Shown: positions 10,201 through 20,530, counted from the first letter of the stretch. The stretch is DNA of 64,000 bases from Pogostemon cablin (GCA_023678885.1 CM043009.1:15865117-15929116), one strand, 5' to 3'. Notes: generated from the sequence alone by a model not told the origin. Program-made: numbers and translations.

Positions 10201-13200
10201 AAGTCAATGAAGTTGCATCCTAGGCACATAACTTGATGGATTCTTTTGAATGTCAAAAGTTCATTTACCATTAATTGTGAACTTAGTCAATACTCAAATA
10301 ATCTAATTAGCGAAAATGTTATGCTATGATCTATTGTTCAAGATCATTCTGTAAGATATGATTATTCATTGCAGACATTTATACCCACTAATTTATAAAC
10401 CATAGCAATCAAGAACTTGAAATACCTCCTGGGGAATGCATTAAAATCTAACCACTTTGTTTTCAGAAATTACACTCTTTAAATTTGACAACTTGCACTG
10501 CTGGACTAGATACAAAAGGAGTACACAAACATGATACAGGACGTAATTAGGGCAGTTTAATGGTAGAGTTGCACATTTTCCAATATAACTCTATTCTTGG
10601 TTATCATGATTTTGATCTTATGCTTTGGCTTTTGAATCTCTTCTTCCTAGCTAGGAATGTGATGTGAATGCCCTGGGTGAAATGAACTTGGCATTCGAGG
10701 GGGATTTATCTCCTGACTTTATGTCTTCTTCTAATTAATCGTAGTTGTTAGAGGTGCGGAGGCTCAGGGCCATGAGCCTTTTTATCCAGTATTTTGGCTC
10801 CATGAGGCGATGACATGAGGCATGCGCCTCACTGTGCCTCTGTGCGCCCTTTCTAAATTTCCCTTTTTTTTTTATTAGTTGTTACTTGATATTTTTCTAT
10901 TTTATCAGTGTTTTTTCACTTTAGGAGGAGATGGGCTTTATTATTCATATGTAGTAATTGGATAGATAATTGGGTTTAGGGTTTTGAACTATTTAAAACA
11001 TCACATACCAACACAACTACCCACCATCTCCAGCGGCTTCCGCCTCCTACCTGTGGTAATTTGAGGTTTTTATTTTTATTTTTTAAAATTTGTTTTTTTC
11101 TAATTTTTTCTGTTCCTATAGAGTTTATGAATATATATATTGTGCTTTTCTCATCTTTATTTGTTATTTTCTGTTTTTCTCACAGCAATAAATATATAAT
11201 ATTTTGAGGTGCTATGCTGTTTTTTTTTACTTTTCTTACTAGTAAAGTACACTGTACATTAAAGCATTATCAATAATATTCCCATTTTTATATATATTCA
11301 AGAGAATGATGATCAATTTGAAGAGGAGGAGGATGAGAAAGATAATTTATAAATTTTCTAGTAGCTAATTTTTTGAAACCTGATAAACTCTTTAAACTAG
11401 GTGTTTTATTTACTTACTATTTATTTATATTGAAAATTTAACTTTTAAGTTGATTATGCAAGAATGTTCTATGTATTATTGTTACAAGTTATTGTGTATC
11501 ATTATGTGAGTTATGTGGTTTTTACCTTATTTAGTTAGATAATTATCTTGTAAGTATGATATATTTGTGTATATATATTGTAGAACCATGTTATGGCACT
11601 TTGTACAAGAGGCGTGCGCCTCGGGCTTGCCTCATACTTCATTGACATCTGTTAGTAGTCTTTTATGAGAATTTCTAATTCCCTCTTTAAATGTGTTATT
11701 CGTTTTAAGACATGATATGAGAAGTTGACTTTAAAGATCTGCAACTTAATTCTCTCTCTTTGTATGTTTGTGTGCGTGACGGTCTGATACTAAAACAACT
11801 TAATCATTTCATGCTAAAAATTTTGCAAAAACCTTCACTCTTTGAATGTATACTTAATTAATATTGATTTGGCAGGTGATGTTCATGGTCAATATTCTGA
11901 TCTACTTAGACTTTTTGAGTATGGTGGATTGCCCCCGACATCAAAGTACTTATTCTTAGGGGATTACGTCGATCGTGGAAAGCAAAGTTTAGAAACAATC
12001 TGTCTTCTACTTGCATATAAAATCAAGTATCCTGAAAAATTTTTCTTACTAAGGGGTAATCATGAGTGTGCGTCAGTCAATCGTATATATGGATTTTATG
12101 ATGAGTGCAAAAGAAGATTTAATGTGAGGATCTGGAAAGTATTCGCGGATTGTTTTAATTGTATACCTGTTGCGGCTCTAATTGATGAGAAGATATTGTG
12201 CATGCATGGAGGACTCTCACCCGATTTGCATGATTTGGATCAAATCAGAAATCTACAGCGTCCAACTGATGTCCCAGAAACTGGTTTACTATGCGATTTA
12301 CTATGGTCTGATCCCAGTAAAGATGTCAAAGGGTGGGGAATGAATGATAGGGGCGTATCATTTACATTTGGTCCAGATAAGGTGACAGAATTTCTTCAAA
12401 AGCATGATCTTGATATTATTTGCCGTGCCCACCAGGTATAAACTCTATTTATCCTGCTATGTAACTGCTAGGCATGTCAATAATTAGTATAAACTCTATT
12501 TATCCTGCTATTTTGCAGGTTGTTGAGGATGGATATGAATTTTTTGCCGATAGACAACTTGTCACAATATTTTCAGCCCCAAATTACTGTGGAGAATTTG
12601 ACAACGCTGGTGCGATGATGAGTGTTGATGAGACGTTGATGTGCTCTTTCCAAATACTAAAGCCTGCAGAAAAAAGGCCCAAGTTTGGATTCGGGAGTAC
12701 CACTACAACTAAACCAGGAACTACTCTAACGAAGACGAAGGTACCACTTTACGAACCCCAACTATGATGAAGTAGAACTGGACAGGATATTGGATGCATG
12801 CATCTATATTTCTGCTCAACTAATTTAGTCATCCTATTGCTCAGTTGTACTTGCTATTATTTGCTTTCTTTTGAAGCCATATACATGAAAGATCGAGATG
12901 ATAACAAAAAAGGAACTTGTCTCTTGTGAACTCATTGTGTGGTATGCCCGAGTTTTACTCTTTAGTACATAAAATATTACTCCCTACAACACATAAACAA
13001 GTTCACGCTTTTTTTCCATTTGTTTGTCCCACACTTCAGAAAAGGAAATGACGCCAAACCCAATAACCCTACCAATCACTTTAATTTCAAAATTAACATC
13101 CCTCTCCAACTGATATAACTTACTTTATAATTTATTTATTTCCCAAAAATACTAAACTACCCCTAAAGGTAAGTCAAAAAGACACTTTTCTTAAATTCCA

Positions 13201-13632
13201 TATACGCACATGGAAGGAGTACTCTTTAGTACGATGAACTTTTACTCTTCTGAATAACAAACTATTATTCATATCAATAGGAATTTGAAAATTTTACAAG
13301 ATAACAAAACTTGAACATGAGTCTTAATTTTTATTCAAAAGTGTAAGTTCACTACACTGAATAATAATATTTAATGTACTGAAGAGTAAAATCCGGGTGT
13401 GTACACCCGAGTGCAAGGGATAATTTGCCTAACAAAAAAAAAAAAGATATTTAGCCTAATTTAGAAAACCACATGGAACTTCAAAATTGCAACATTGAGG
13501 TGGTGTTTGTTGGAAAAATTCTAATCTAATGGAGTAACATGTAATACATTCAATGGTTTATTTGATGAAACAAATGAGTCTCTTTTTCCCCTCTAATTAG
13601 TCTAAGCCTCAGATATTGTTTTGTAGTTATTA

Positions 13633-13716
<84 letters not shown>

Positions 13717-14268
13717 TATATGCTTGTGTTTGCATGTGTATTTGTGCTTTCCTTTCCCTTTATACATGATTAGTTGATTATTGGAGGTATAGTGCATATG
13801 AAAAGAGAATTATAGTGTTGTCTTTATCTATTTTAGTAACTAAGCATGCTTATACCGACTATGTACTACTTTTAATGCAGATAAACAACCATACCGCCAA
13901 ATTTCTTATTAAGCTTAATTGCTGACATTTTTTTGTTACTTTAAATAATTTGAAGTATAACCTATTCCCAATGATGTGTGTCACCTTCTGATAAAACTAG
14001 AATTTCTGTAGTCTGTACTCTACAAGACTTTGGTTGATCTTAGTTATATTAAATACACTAATTAACAGAGAGAGAAATTTCTTTAAAGAGTGTAAAAGTT
14101 TTGTGTCCCTCGTACTTCTGCATACTGTGTTCCACCCATTTTAATTCTAATAGTGAACTCTTATAGTCTTTTTTTTTTTGCCCTTATAATTAATTCTGCT
14201 TTCTAGACTGAGGTACCTTTCTCTGTCTTTTATCTTTGCAGTCCTTTCTTGGTTCTAAAATAGGATGA
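7191..14268 (+). CDS. PP1-type Ser/Thr protein phosphatase catalytic subunit (TOPP-like), four-exon model
   Basis: Dephosphorylates phospho-Ser/Thr in nucleus and cytoplasm with PP1 regulatory partners. Exons: 7191-7365, 11876-12435, 12519-12740 and probably 14242-14268. All introns are GT-AG and frames join exactly, giving 327 residues, near the usual 310-330. Start ATG 7191 gives the family opening MDSLALDDVIRRLL, then GRPGKQVQLSE and LEAPIKICG. Metal and catalytic motifs are complete: GDVHGQY (Asp60, His62), GDYVDRG (Asp88, Asp91), LRGNHE (Asn120, His121), then CMHGG, RAHQ and SAPNYCGEFDN. The splice inside GGT (Gly59) and the one after RAHQ are clean. After TLTKTK there are two options: read-through to a TGA at 12765-12767, ending in VPLYEPQL, or splicing at AAG/GTACCA to exon 4, which encodes SFLGSKIG and stop. 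Both give 327 residues. I prefer exon 4 because an SFLG-K type tail fits plant PP1. No damage seen. Confidence 0.9.
7366..11875 (+). other. intron 1 of the PP1 gene, 4510 bp
   Basis: Unusually long first intron for a plant gene. Donor GTAGAT, acceptor TTTGGCAG. T-rich, with no gene. It contains a moderately GC-rich repeat-like block at about 9590-9970 holding two TGTGGGATAT/TATGGGATAT phrases about 260 bp apart, and a probable hAT-like remnant at 10741-11650. The rest is unremarkable intronic DNA. Confidence 0.85.
10741..11650. mobile_element. probable hAT-like DNA transposon remnant in PP1 intron 1
   Basis: GC-rich, partly self-complementary ends enclose an AT-rich core. The left end has ATGAGGCATGCGCCTCACTG (10812-10831) and the right end has AGAGGCGTGCGCCTCGGGC (11609-11627). 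Near the right side a short frame encodes an acidic run (DQFEEEEDEKDNL, stop), like the acidic C-termini of some plant hAT transposases. TGTTAG occurs at both edges, but I could not fix an 8-bp target duplication. Family assignment is tentative. Confidence 0.35.
12436..12518 (+). repeat. PP1 intron 2 with an internal 25-bp direct repeat
   Basis: The 83-bp intron starts with GTATAAACTCTATTTATCCT plus GCTAT, and the same 25 nt recur at 12487-12511, just before the TTTTGCAG acceptor. The repeat therefore copies the first 25 nt of the intron, including the GT donor, into the region upstream of the 3' splice site. This suggests a local duplication that lengthened a shorter ancestral intron. Confidence 0.8.
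12980..13219. mobile_element. degenerate Stowaway-like MITE (in PP1 intron 3 if exon 4 is used)
   Basis: Starts CTCCCTACAACACATA and ends CATGGAAGGAG, both next to TA. The ends are poorer matches than in other copies. The phrase ACTCTTTAGTAC occurs on both sides of the element, more than the 2-bp duplication expected, so a local duplication may be superimposed. Confidence 0.5.
13636..13713. repeat. (AT)39 microsatellite
   Basis: Uninterrupted 78-bp AT dinucleotide run between the third and candidate fourth PP1 exons. Highly likely to be length-polymorphic. Confidence 0.98.
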
Positions 14269-15118
14269 GAATGAGTACCTTAAGAAGATTGAAGATTCTG
14301 CTTCCCAGAAACTTCACAGTTAGGCGAGTGCTTTTAAGCTTCGAGGATCATCATATTCCTTTCTGGGGAAATGCAAATATATGAATGAGTTCTTCCTCGT
14401 ACAAAATTTGGGAGGTTGTAATAAAAAATTTTCTTCTATCTGATGTGTAATTGTGACAATTGTGTAGCTGGATGCCTTTACAACTGAAGATTTTGCAACC
14501 TTGATTATTTGAACTGCAAAAAAAATGAAAAACGAAAGCGCGGTGCTGATTCACTGGACCTTGTGATGCATTTGGCCAAGGGGGGTAAAAGGTAAACTCT
14601 AGTTAGTTTTGTTGGTTGCTACTGAATTTGTGAGTGGCTTTTGTAAAGTGCTATACTTCTAAAGAAGTTGATCATGTTGGTTTCCAGTGGTATAGTTTAA
14701 GCCTCAAAGCAAAAAGAACTCAACTTTAGTGATGGATTTGAGTTATTTTGCCATTGTGGTAAGAGTATTGGTGATGATTCTCTCAACTGAGGTGCAATTA
14801 TGACCAATAGGTGAGATGAATGCAAATTTTACAAATGATGAAAGATTTGCTAGGGTATCAAATCTTCAGGAAATTGTTGCAAATAAATTAAATTTCAATC
14901 ACTGACTTTCATGGAATAAAATGAATGGGTGCAGATTCTACTGAAAAAGTAAATTGCAGTTCACGTGGGAGATGATCCTGGATTGTAAAATGAAATTATT
15001 CCCAAATTGTAGAAATGCAGCCATATTGACATTACCGCTGATTTCTGCAACTATAATCAAATAGTGTATTGTGTGGAATTTACACCCCTTGATTAATAGT
15101 TGAAAATTGAAATGATAA
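14269..15118 (+). other. probable 3' UTR of PP1, then non-genic DNA
   Basis: If exon 4 is used, the sequence after the TGA at 14266-14268 is the 3' UTR. It is less AT-rich than its surroundings and has AATAAAA (about 14916) as a possible distal polyadenylation signal. I see no separate gene. At 15134-15163 there is a short palindromic block (GACCCTGG and CCAGGGTC around ACGTG), with a diverged relative near 22950-22985. Confidence 0.4.
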
Positions 15119-15341
15119 AATTTTTGGGCCTTAGTTGACCCTGGTTTACACGTGACCCAGGGTCTTCTCAACCGTTAGATTAGATGCAATTAATTTCAGC
15201 CGTTAGATCTTTTAATTGTTGATTGGAGACTTGTATGGCAGGTTGTACATTAAAAAGAACACATCTTACTATAAGAACACAATTAATATATAATTTCTCT
15301 CTCTTAATCTCCATCCAATCATGTAATTTCTTTTTTGTTTT

Positions 15342-15420
15342 ATCTTATTTACTTTCTCCGTCTTATTTCAATGTTTGCGTTTGCTTTTTGCACGTTGATT
15401 AAGAAGTATGTAATTTCTTT
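15342..15420. repeat. partial duplicate of the adjoining MITE end
   Basis: About 80 bp, including the phrases TTTTATCTTATTTACT and GCACGTTGATTAAGAAGTA, repeat the left flank and first 50 bp of the next MITE (15439 onward). This is a direct duplication that copied flank and transposon end together, now diverged at several positions. Confidence 0.65.
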
Positions 15421-15438
15421 TTTGTTTTATCTTATTTA

Positions 15439-15939
15439 CTCCCTCCGTCCCGTTTCAATGTTTACGTTTGTTTTTTGCACGTTAATTAAGAAGTAAATAT
15501 TTTAATAGATAGTGGGTGGAAAAATACTCCGTCCGTCCCGGAGAAGTTGGTATATTTTTTTGGGCACGGAGATTAAGGAGTATAATAATTTAATGTAAAG
15601 TGAAGTAAAGTGAAGTGAGAGAAATAATATTTAATGTGTAGTGTGTAGTTGTATTAGAGGTGATATATGGGGCCATGAGAATAGATTAATTGTTTTTATG
15701 TGGATCCCATGTATTAAAAAGGAAATGTGTCTACTTTAGTGGGACAAATTAAAAAGGAAAGTGTGTCAACTTCTATGGGACGGAGGGAGTAATATTTAAT
15801 ATAAAGTGTGTAGGTGTATTAGTGTTGGATGATATATTAATTGTTTTTGGTGGGTCTCATATTTCAAAAAGGGAAAAATTAAAGATTGAAATGAGGCGTG
15901 TAAAATAGAAACGTAAACATTGAAACGGAACGGATGGAG
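15439..15939. mobile_element. Stowaway-like MITE carrying a second MITE inside it
   Basis: Outer element with ends CTCCCTCCGTCCCGTTTCAA and its inverse near 15920-15939, flanked by TA. Subtracting the inner insertion (15527-15789 plus TA) gives about 236 bp, the same size and sequence type as the uninterrupted copy at 58960-59196. Confidence 0.85.
15527..15789. mobile_element. inner Stowaway-like MITE
   Basis: 263 bp with CTCCGTCCGTCCCGGAGAAG at the left and ATGGGACGGAGGGAG at the right, flanked by TA on both sides. It lies within the outer MITE. The empty site is visible in the relative at about 59040-59060. Confidence 0.85.
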
Positions 15940-16172
15940 TATAAATTTACTTTGCATAACAAAATTCAAACGTTTATAATTTTCTTATTACAAATATATT
16001 ATTCATAAAAATCATATCAAATTATTCGTCTTTTTAAGAGTTTTAATTTGATATCCATATAAACCATATAATAAATGTTTGAAATATGATAAAAATTTTA
16101 TTAACAATTAAATTATTTTTAAATAATTAATATTTATCTATATTAGATAAAATATTTAGTTCCTTCTACCCT

Positions 16173-16197
<25 letters not shown>
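16173..16197. repeat. poly(C) run, 25 nt
   Basis: Uninterrupted run of 25 C on this strand within AT-rich DNA. Length is probably uncertain in any assembly, and it could form a G-quadruplex or i-motif. Confidence 0.95.
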
Positions 16198-16203
<6 letters not shown>

Positions 16204-16410
16204 TAAATTTCAATAACATCCTTCTCATGTTCAATTTTATGCACTTTTTATTTCATTTAATTAATTCTAATATTATTTATAATATTTTATTTTAAATTTT
16301 AATCCATGTTTAGTTACAAATATCGTTTTTTTTATTAATATTTTTCTCTATTAAACTATTTAGTTTCTTAAAATTAATTTATTTTAACCCTTATTAGAAA
16401 TAAAATATTA

Positions 16411-16633
16411 CTCCCTCCGTCGCTTCAAAAGAGATCCTTTTACTTTTTTCACGTGGATTAAGGAGTATTATTATTTAATGTGTAGTGGGTAGTTATATTA
16501 GTGGAAGTGGGGGACCATATTTTAATTGTATTAGAGGAGGTGTGTGGGTCCCATGTGTGTAAAATAAGAAAGGGGACTCTTTGGGTGGGACGCCCAAAAT
16601 AAAAAAAAAGACCTTTAAATGAGACAGAGGGAG
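16411..16633. mobile_element. Stowaway-like MITE
   Basis: Ends CTCCCTCCGTCGCTTCAAAA and TGAGACAGAGGGAG, next to TA. Its internal sequence is clearly related to the MITE at 18798-19024, with shared phrases ATTAAGGAGTATTATTATTT and GGGTCCCATGTGTGTAAAA. Confidence 0.85.
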
Positions 16634-16704
16634 TATTTTTTATTTTTTATCTTTAATTAATTTATTATATTAAATAAAAAAATTTAATAGTTTATTAATA
16701 ATAA

Positions 16705-16954
16705 GGGTAGGTCTTGCGTGAGACCGTCTCACGTGTGACCATTTTATACATTTTAAAATAGTTATCACTTTCGTTATAAAACGTTATCACTTTCGTTATA
16801 AAATATTATCATTTTTGATTTATACTATAAATTGTTCATGAAATAATATTATCACTTTTTATTAATTTAGTATAACTTTTCATTATAAAAGTTTTTACTT
16901 TCAGACCGTCTCATGTAATCCCTTACGTGAGACGGTCTCACACAAGTCTTTGCC
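16705..16954. mobile_element. inverted-repeat element with GTGAGACCGTCTCAC ends
   Basis: The left end GTCTTGCGTGAGACCGTCTC and the right end GAGACGGTCTCACACAAGTC are inverted copies, and each holds the short palindrome GAGACCGTCTC. The core contains duplicated ATCACTTTCGTTATAAAA phrases. Related single ends are seen near 20930 and 23967. Likely a non-autonomous DNA transposon of unassigned superfamily. Confidence 0.55.
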
Positions 16955-17235
16955 TAATAAGTAAAGTATGTCTGCACTCGAGTGCACACGAGCATCTATA
17001 TGTATAAATTTTTATTTAATAATGTATATGAATGTCAATGGGGTGGGGCGGGTAGTTGAGTACCCAGACCCACACCCATTCTTTTATTGCGGGCCAGCCG
17101 CTCTGTGACCCGTACAGGCGGGGCAGGTCCGTTACCCTTTTTGACCCATTTTGATTATTTATTTTATATTAAATATATATACCTATTATAAATAATGTGT
17201 AATATATATTATTTCATTTAATTAGTAATTATATA

Positions 17236-17448
17236 CTCCCTCCATCCCACTCAAATGACATCATTTTACTATATTGGGCGTTTCATCCAAATTGCAACAT
17301 TTTTCTCTTTTAGTAAAAAGGGCCCACCAATGGCCCACCACTACCCATCACATCTCTCTAATATACCTACCAACTTTACATAAAATAATAATACTCCTTA
17401 ATTTAAGTGCAAAAAATAAATGCATCTCTTTGGGCGGGATAGATGGAG
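17236..17448. mobile_element. Stowaway-like MITE
   Basis: Ends CTCCCTCCATCCCACTCAAA and GGGCGGGATAGATGGAG, each next to TA. Internal sequence is close to the MITE at 833-1040, sharing CTCTTTTAGTAAAA and GGCCCACCA-type phrases. Confidence 0.8.
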
Positions 17449-17498
17449 TACATAGTGATATCACGTATTTTCTACTTTGTTAATCAATTAAGCAAATA

Positions 17499-18729
17499 CT
17501 CCCTCCGTCTCCCGAAGTACTTCATACTTTCCTTTTTCATCCGTCCCACAAAGTATTTCACACTTTTCTTTTTTCCAAAAATGGAAAAAATACTTTCCAA
17601 TAATACCCTTCCAATACATCAATATTTCAAAAATATTCGTACATATTTAATACTCACAATGCTGTTAACTCAAAATTAATTAAACTTAAAAGTAATTTAG
17701 ACATAATTAGACATAATACTATTAACTTAAAATTAATTAAACTTAAAAACAATTTAGAAATAATCTTTGCAACATCATTTTCTTTCAGCGACAGAGGAAA
17801 CCCAACAACATCTTTTCTTGATTTTTTTCATTCTCTTTACCCGACTCTTCATCTTCATCATCCAGAAAGATCTTCTTCTTGGTAAGAACCCTAGCCATCT
17901 AACTATCCCAAGAATCTTCTCGTATCACTTCTATTTAACGCATCTATCATACGTATATCTCTTTTCTCCTTCTTCAATGGTCTCCGATGAGCATTAATAT
18001 TTCGAAATCGCCCTCCAATTTAGAATCGGAGATGGCGTCCATAATTGTCCGCGGTACTTTCGATGATATCATCGTACCTGAATCTCCTTTATTTCATGTC
18101 GATTCGGAGGAGACACTGTCTGATCTTGCTTCGTCTGAAGCTTTAGACCTTGATCTACAAGATTCCCAAGATCCATGGCCAGATCTGTCGGATGCGAAGA
18201 ACTTCGCAGTAGATCTGGAGGACCCAATGTTAGATCGGCAATACCATGCTCTGATTCGTGAGGAAAATAAGGAAGATCATGATCCGCTCTATGAATTGCT
18301 CTGCATATTGATACCTGGTTACAGGTATTCAATTTTTCTGATCCATACATACTCTTATTGGGGTTTTGTTGGAGGCTGCATATATACTCTGTAATGTTAG
18401 AATATGTTTTGAGAAATTGTAAGTTTCATTTGTTAATGTATGCAGGATTTGAATTTTGAAAACTTATTAAGCAATTTTTTATTTTTAGTTCTGATAAGAA
18501 CAGGATGAATTTAAAGTTTAATAATTTTTTTTTATATTTGATTATTGCAGCTTTAAATTTCGTACAAAAAGGTGTTTGTAATTAACGGTAAACATAAAGT
18601 TAATCACACACTTTACTTTATTCATTTCCATAAATACCCCTTCCTTATCTTACATCATCTATTAAAAAAATAATTTTTCTTAAACTCTGCGCACCCCAAT
18701 ACGTGAAATACATCGGGGGACGGAGGGAG
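17499..18729. mobile_element. 1.23-kb MITE-ended element enclosing an ORF
   Basis: The left end CTCCCTCCGTCTCCCGAAGT and the right end, read inverted as CTCCCTCCGTCCCCCGATGT, match over about 27 bp and are each next to TA. Inside are a leader-like CT-rich stretch, an ORF (17987 on) and an intron-like segment. The size is several times that of neighbouring MITEs. Either the ends belong to one non-autonomous Tc1/mariner-like element that captured genic DNA, or two diverged MITEs lost their facing ends around a small gene. The matching extended ends favour the first. Confidence 0.5.
17987..18324 (+). CDS. unrecognised acidic ORF, possible first exon of a small or captured gene
   Basis: Begins ATGAGCATTAAT, and a second in-frame ATG at 18032 starts MASIIVRGTFDDIIVPESPL. 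It encodes about 112 residues rich in Asp, Glu, Ser and Leu, with phrases DLASSEALDLDLQDSQDPWP and HDPLYELLCILIPGYR. A donor (ACAG then GTATTC) follows at 18324. The nearest acceptor (TGCAG, 18441-18445) would add Ile and a stop. Without splicing, the frame runs to 18394 with a hydrophobic tail. Upstream is a CT-rich leader with AACCCTAG, and a short upstream ORF starts at 17977. I recognise no family, so function is unknown. Its position inside MITE-like ends raises the possibility of a captured gene fragment rather than a working gene. Confidence 0.35.
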
Positions 18730-18797
18730 TATATCTTATAAATAATAAATATAATACAAAAACATAAATAAAATATACATGCTATACACATAATATA

Positions 18798-19024
18798 CTC
18801 CTTCCATCGCGTCAAAAGAGGGTATTTTGCTTTTTTGTACGTAAATTAAGGAGTATTATTATTTAATGTGTAGTGGGTAGTTGTACTAGTGAGAGGGTGG
18901 GCCCATACTTTAATTGTATTAGAGGGGGTGGGTGGGTCCCATGTGTGTAAAAAAGAAAGAGGACACCCTTTGGGTGGTATGACCAAAATGGAAAAAATAT
19001 CCTCTTTGAATGGGACGAAGGGAG
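18798..19024. mobile_element. Stowaway-like MITE
   Basis: Ends CTCCTTCCATCGCGTCAAAA and GAATGGGACGAAGGGAG beside TA. Same subfamily as 16411-16633. Confidence 0.8.
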
Positions 19025-19039
19025 TATTATACAGTGTAA

Positions 19040-19195
19040 ATATTAAACGGGTTCAAACGAATCCAAACAGGCTAAATTGGGGCATCACTACTACCCAGAC
19101 TCGCCCCATTCTCGAAACGGGACAAGTCGGTCCACTCCAAATGTCACGGGCCAGTGCGGGTTCGGGCGGGCCTGACCATTTTTTGCATCCCTAAT
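19040..19195. repeat. GC-rich repeat block, possible hAT-like end
   Basis: Contains CACGGGCCAGTGCGGGTTCG and related GGGCGGG phrases, ending in GCATCCCTA. A block of the same type but opposite sense lies at about 17035-17130 (GGGGTGGGGCGGGTAG). Such GGGT/GGGC-rich ends occur in plant hAT-type non-autonomous elements, so the pair could bound one older element that holds the MITEs between them. Weak evidence. Confidence 0.25.
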
Positions 19196-19442
19196 AATGT
19201 AGTATATATTTCTTAATAATTTTATGAGTTTTTTACGTTCAATTTTTTATTTAAAAAATTAAAAGATAGTTCGCTAAGAAAGTGTACACATTTTTATCTA
19301 TTAATGTATATATTTTTATTCATATAAGTTATAAGTTCGTGAAAGAGGATTATGTTACACCCGTACGTATAGGATAATTTGCCTTTTAATTAAGGAGTAG
19401 TCTTTGGTATGTCTCACGAGTGAGATAATTTTATATTTTTTA

Positions 19443-20455
19443 GGGGGCGGCTATTTGCACCCCCAAGTTTACTAAACGAACCCCTTTAATATATAGATTT
19501 AAAATATATTAATGTTAGAAGACGTAAATACCCTATATAAATAATAAATTAAAATCAACTAAATGCACCCAATCTAAATGATTAGAGAATTTTCTGAGTC
19601 TTCAACAATCTTTTCAATAAAATTCTTCATTCGTTGCTCAAATCGTTTCCTGCACTTCCACTTTTGTCACTGGATCTCCAAACCCTAGCAGCGTAATGCT
19701 AATCTCTATGTATTGTTAAAAAATTTGACTTTTAGGGTTTCTGTTCAGTTATGTGTTAATCATCGGTGCTAGTTGATTGACTCGGTCTATCGTAATCAAT
19801 ACTAGTCATTGTCGTGATTCTAATATTTTTTGGTGTTATGGTCCGCCACAAGTGGAAGAACGCGGCGGCGAAGAAGGAAGAGATTTTGAGGCTACTAGCT
19901 TCGGCTTCCGAAGAAGAGGCAGAAATTGCGAAGCTTCAAGCTATTGACGTCCATAATTCTCCTTCAGAGCCGCCGCCGCAGATTGAGAACCGGTATTATT
20001 GTGCTGTTTGTTATTCTCAACAAAAACTAGGTGTTCCCAGTGCAAAGTTATAGTAAGAGTTGCGTGTTTTTAGTTTGGATTAGGATATGATTTAATTTGT
20101 TTTCTGTTAAATGTTTTCTTAAAATACTGTTTATTAATGTCTAATGGATGTTTATGGATGAACGCTTTTAGTCCGAAGTGCTTAATTCAATTGTATGAGT
20201 TTTGAATGTTTTACTTAGCTCTGGAATCATATCTATCGAAGGAACTTTTAATGAAAGGATTTGTCGAAGACTCATAAAAGCAAAGAATTTTAGAAAATTC
20301 TCTCTCATATTTTAGGTTGGGGTGCATTTAAAAATTCAATTGGGGTATGTTTAACAAATATAAGAATATTTACGTCTTCTCACATTAATATAATTTAAAT
20401 CTATATATTAAAGGGGTTCGTTTAGTAAACTTGGGGGTGCAAATATCCGCCCCCT
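19443..20455. mobile_element. Pack-MULE-like element with about 150-bp terminal inverted repeats
   Basis: The left terminus GGGGGCGGCTATTTGCACCC and the right terminus, read inverted as GGGGGCGGATATTTGCACCC, continue to match through AAGTTTACTAAACGAACCCC and TTTAATATATAGATTTAAA. They stay clearly related for about 150 bp (down to an AGAGAATTTTCT phrase). The flanks are T-rich, so a 9-bp target duplication cannot be read with certainty. The 1013-bp element has no transposase and carries a UBP16-like gene fragment with its splice donor. Long inverted repeats plus captured genic DNA is the Pack-MULE arrangement. Superfamily is inferred. Confidence 0.7.
19796..20052 (+). pseudogene. captured first-exon fragment of a UBP16-like ubiquitin-specific protease, frameshifted
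   Basis: The reading frame after a TAA at 19793 gives a hydrophobic stretch (VIVVILIFFGVMV), a basic HKWKNAAAKKEEI segment, LLASASEEEAE, then RYYCAVCYS. Next, in a frame shifted by one missing base at about 20017-20018, comes TKTRCSQCKV. Restored order C-x2-C ... C-x2-C is the start of the MYND zinc finger of the plant UBP15/16/17-type deubiquitinases, which begin with a membrane-like N-terminus. A perfect donor (GTAAGA) follows at 20053, so the copy came from genomic DNA and not from processed mRNA. The peptidase domain is absent. In the unshifted frame the product stops at 20051-20053. Probably non-functional, though expression as a regulatory RNA is possible. Confidence 0.7.
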
Positions 20456-20530
20456 TTTTTTAATTGGTGATCACTTTTTATCTACTGATATACTTTAAAT
20501 ACAAATAAACATATTTTATATGGCTAACAC

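Noticed and set aside
11842..11875. ATG at 11842 as the start of a separate phosphatase gene
   Set aside because: The stretch before 11876 is the end of PP1 intron 1 (TTTGGCAG acceptor). The conserved N-terminal exon is at 7191-7365.
13550..13735. 61-codon minus-strand frame of alternating Tyr-Ile
   Set aside because: Translation of the (AT)39 microsatellite.
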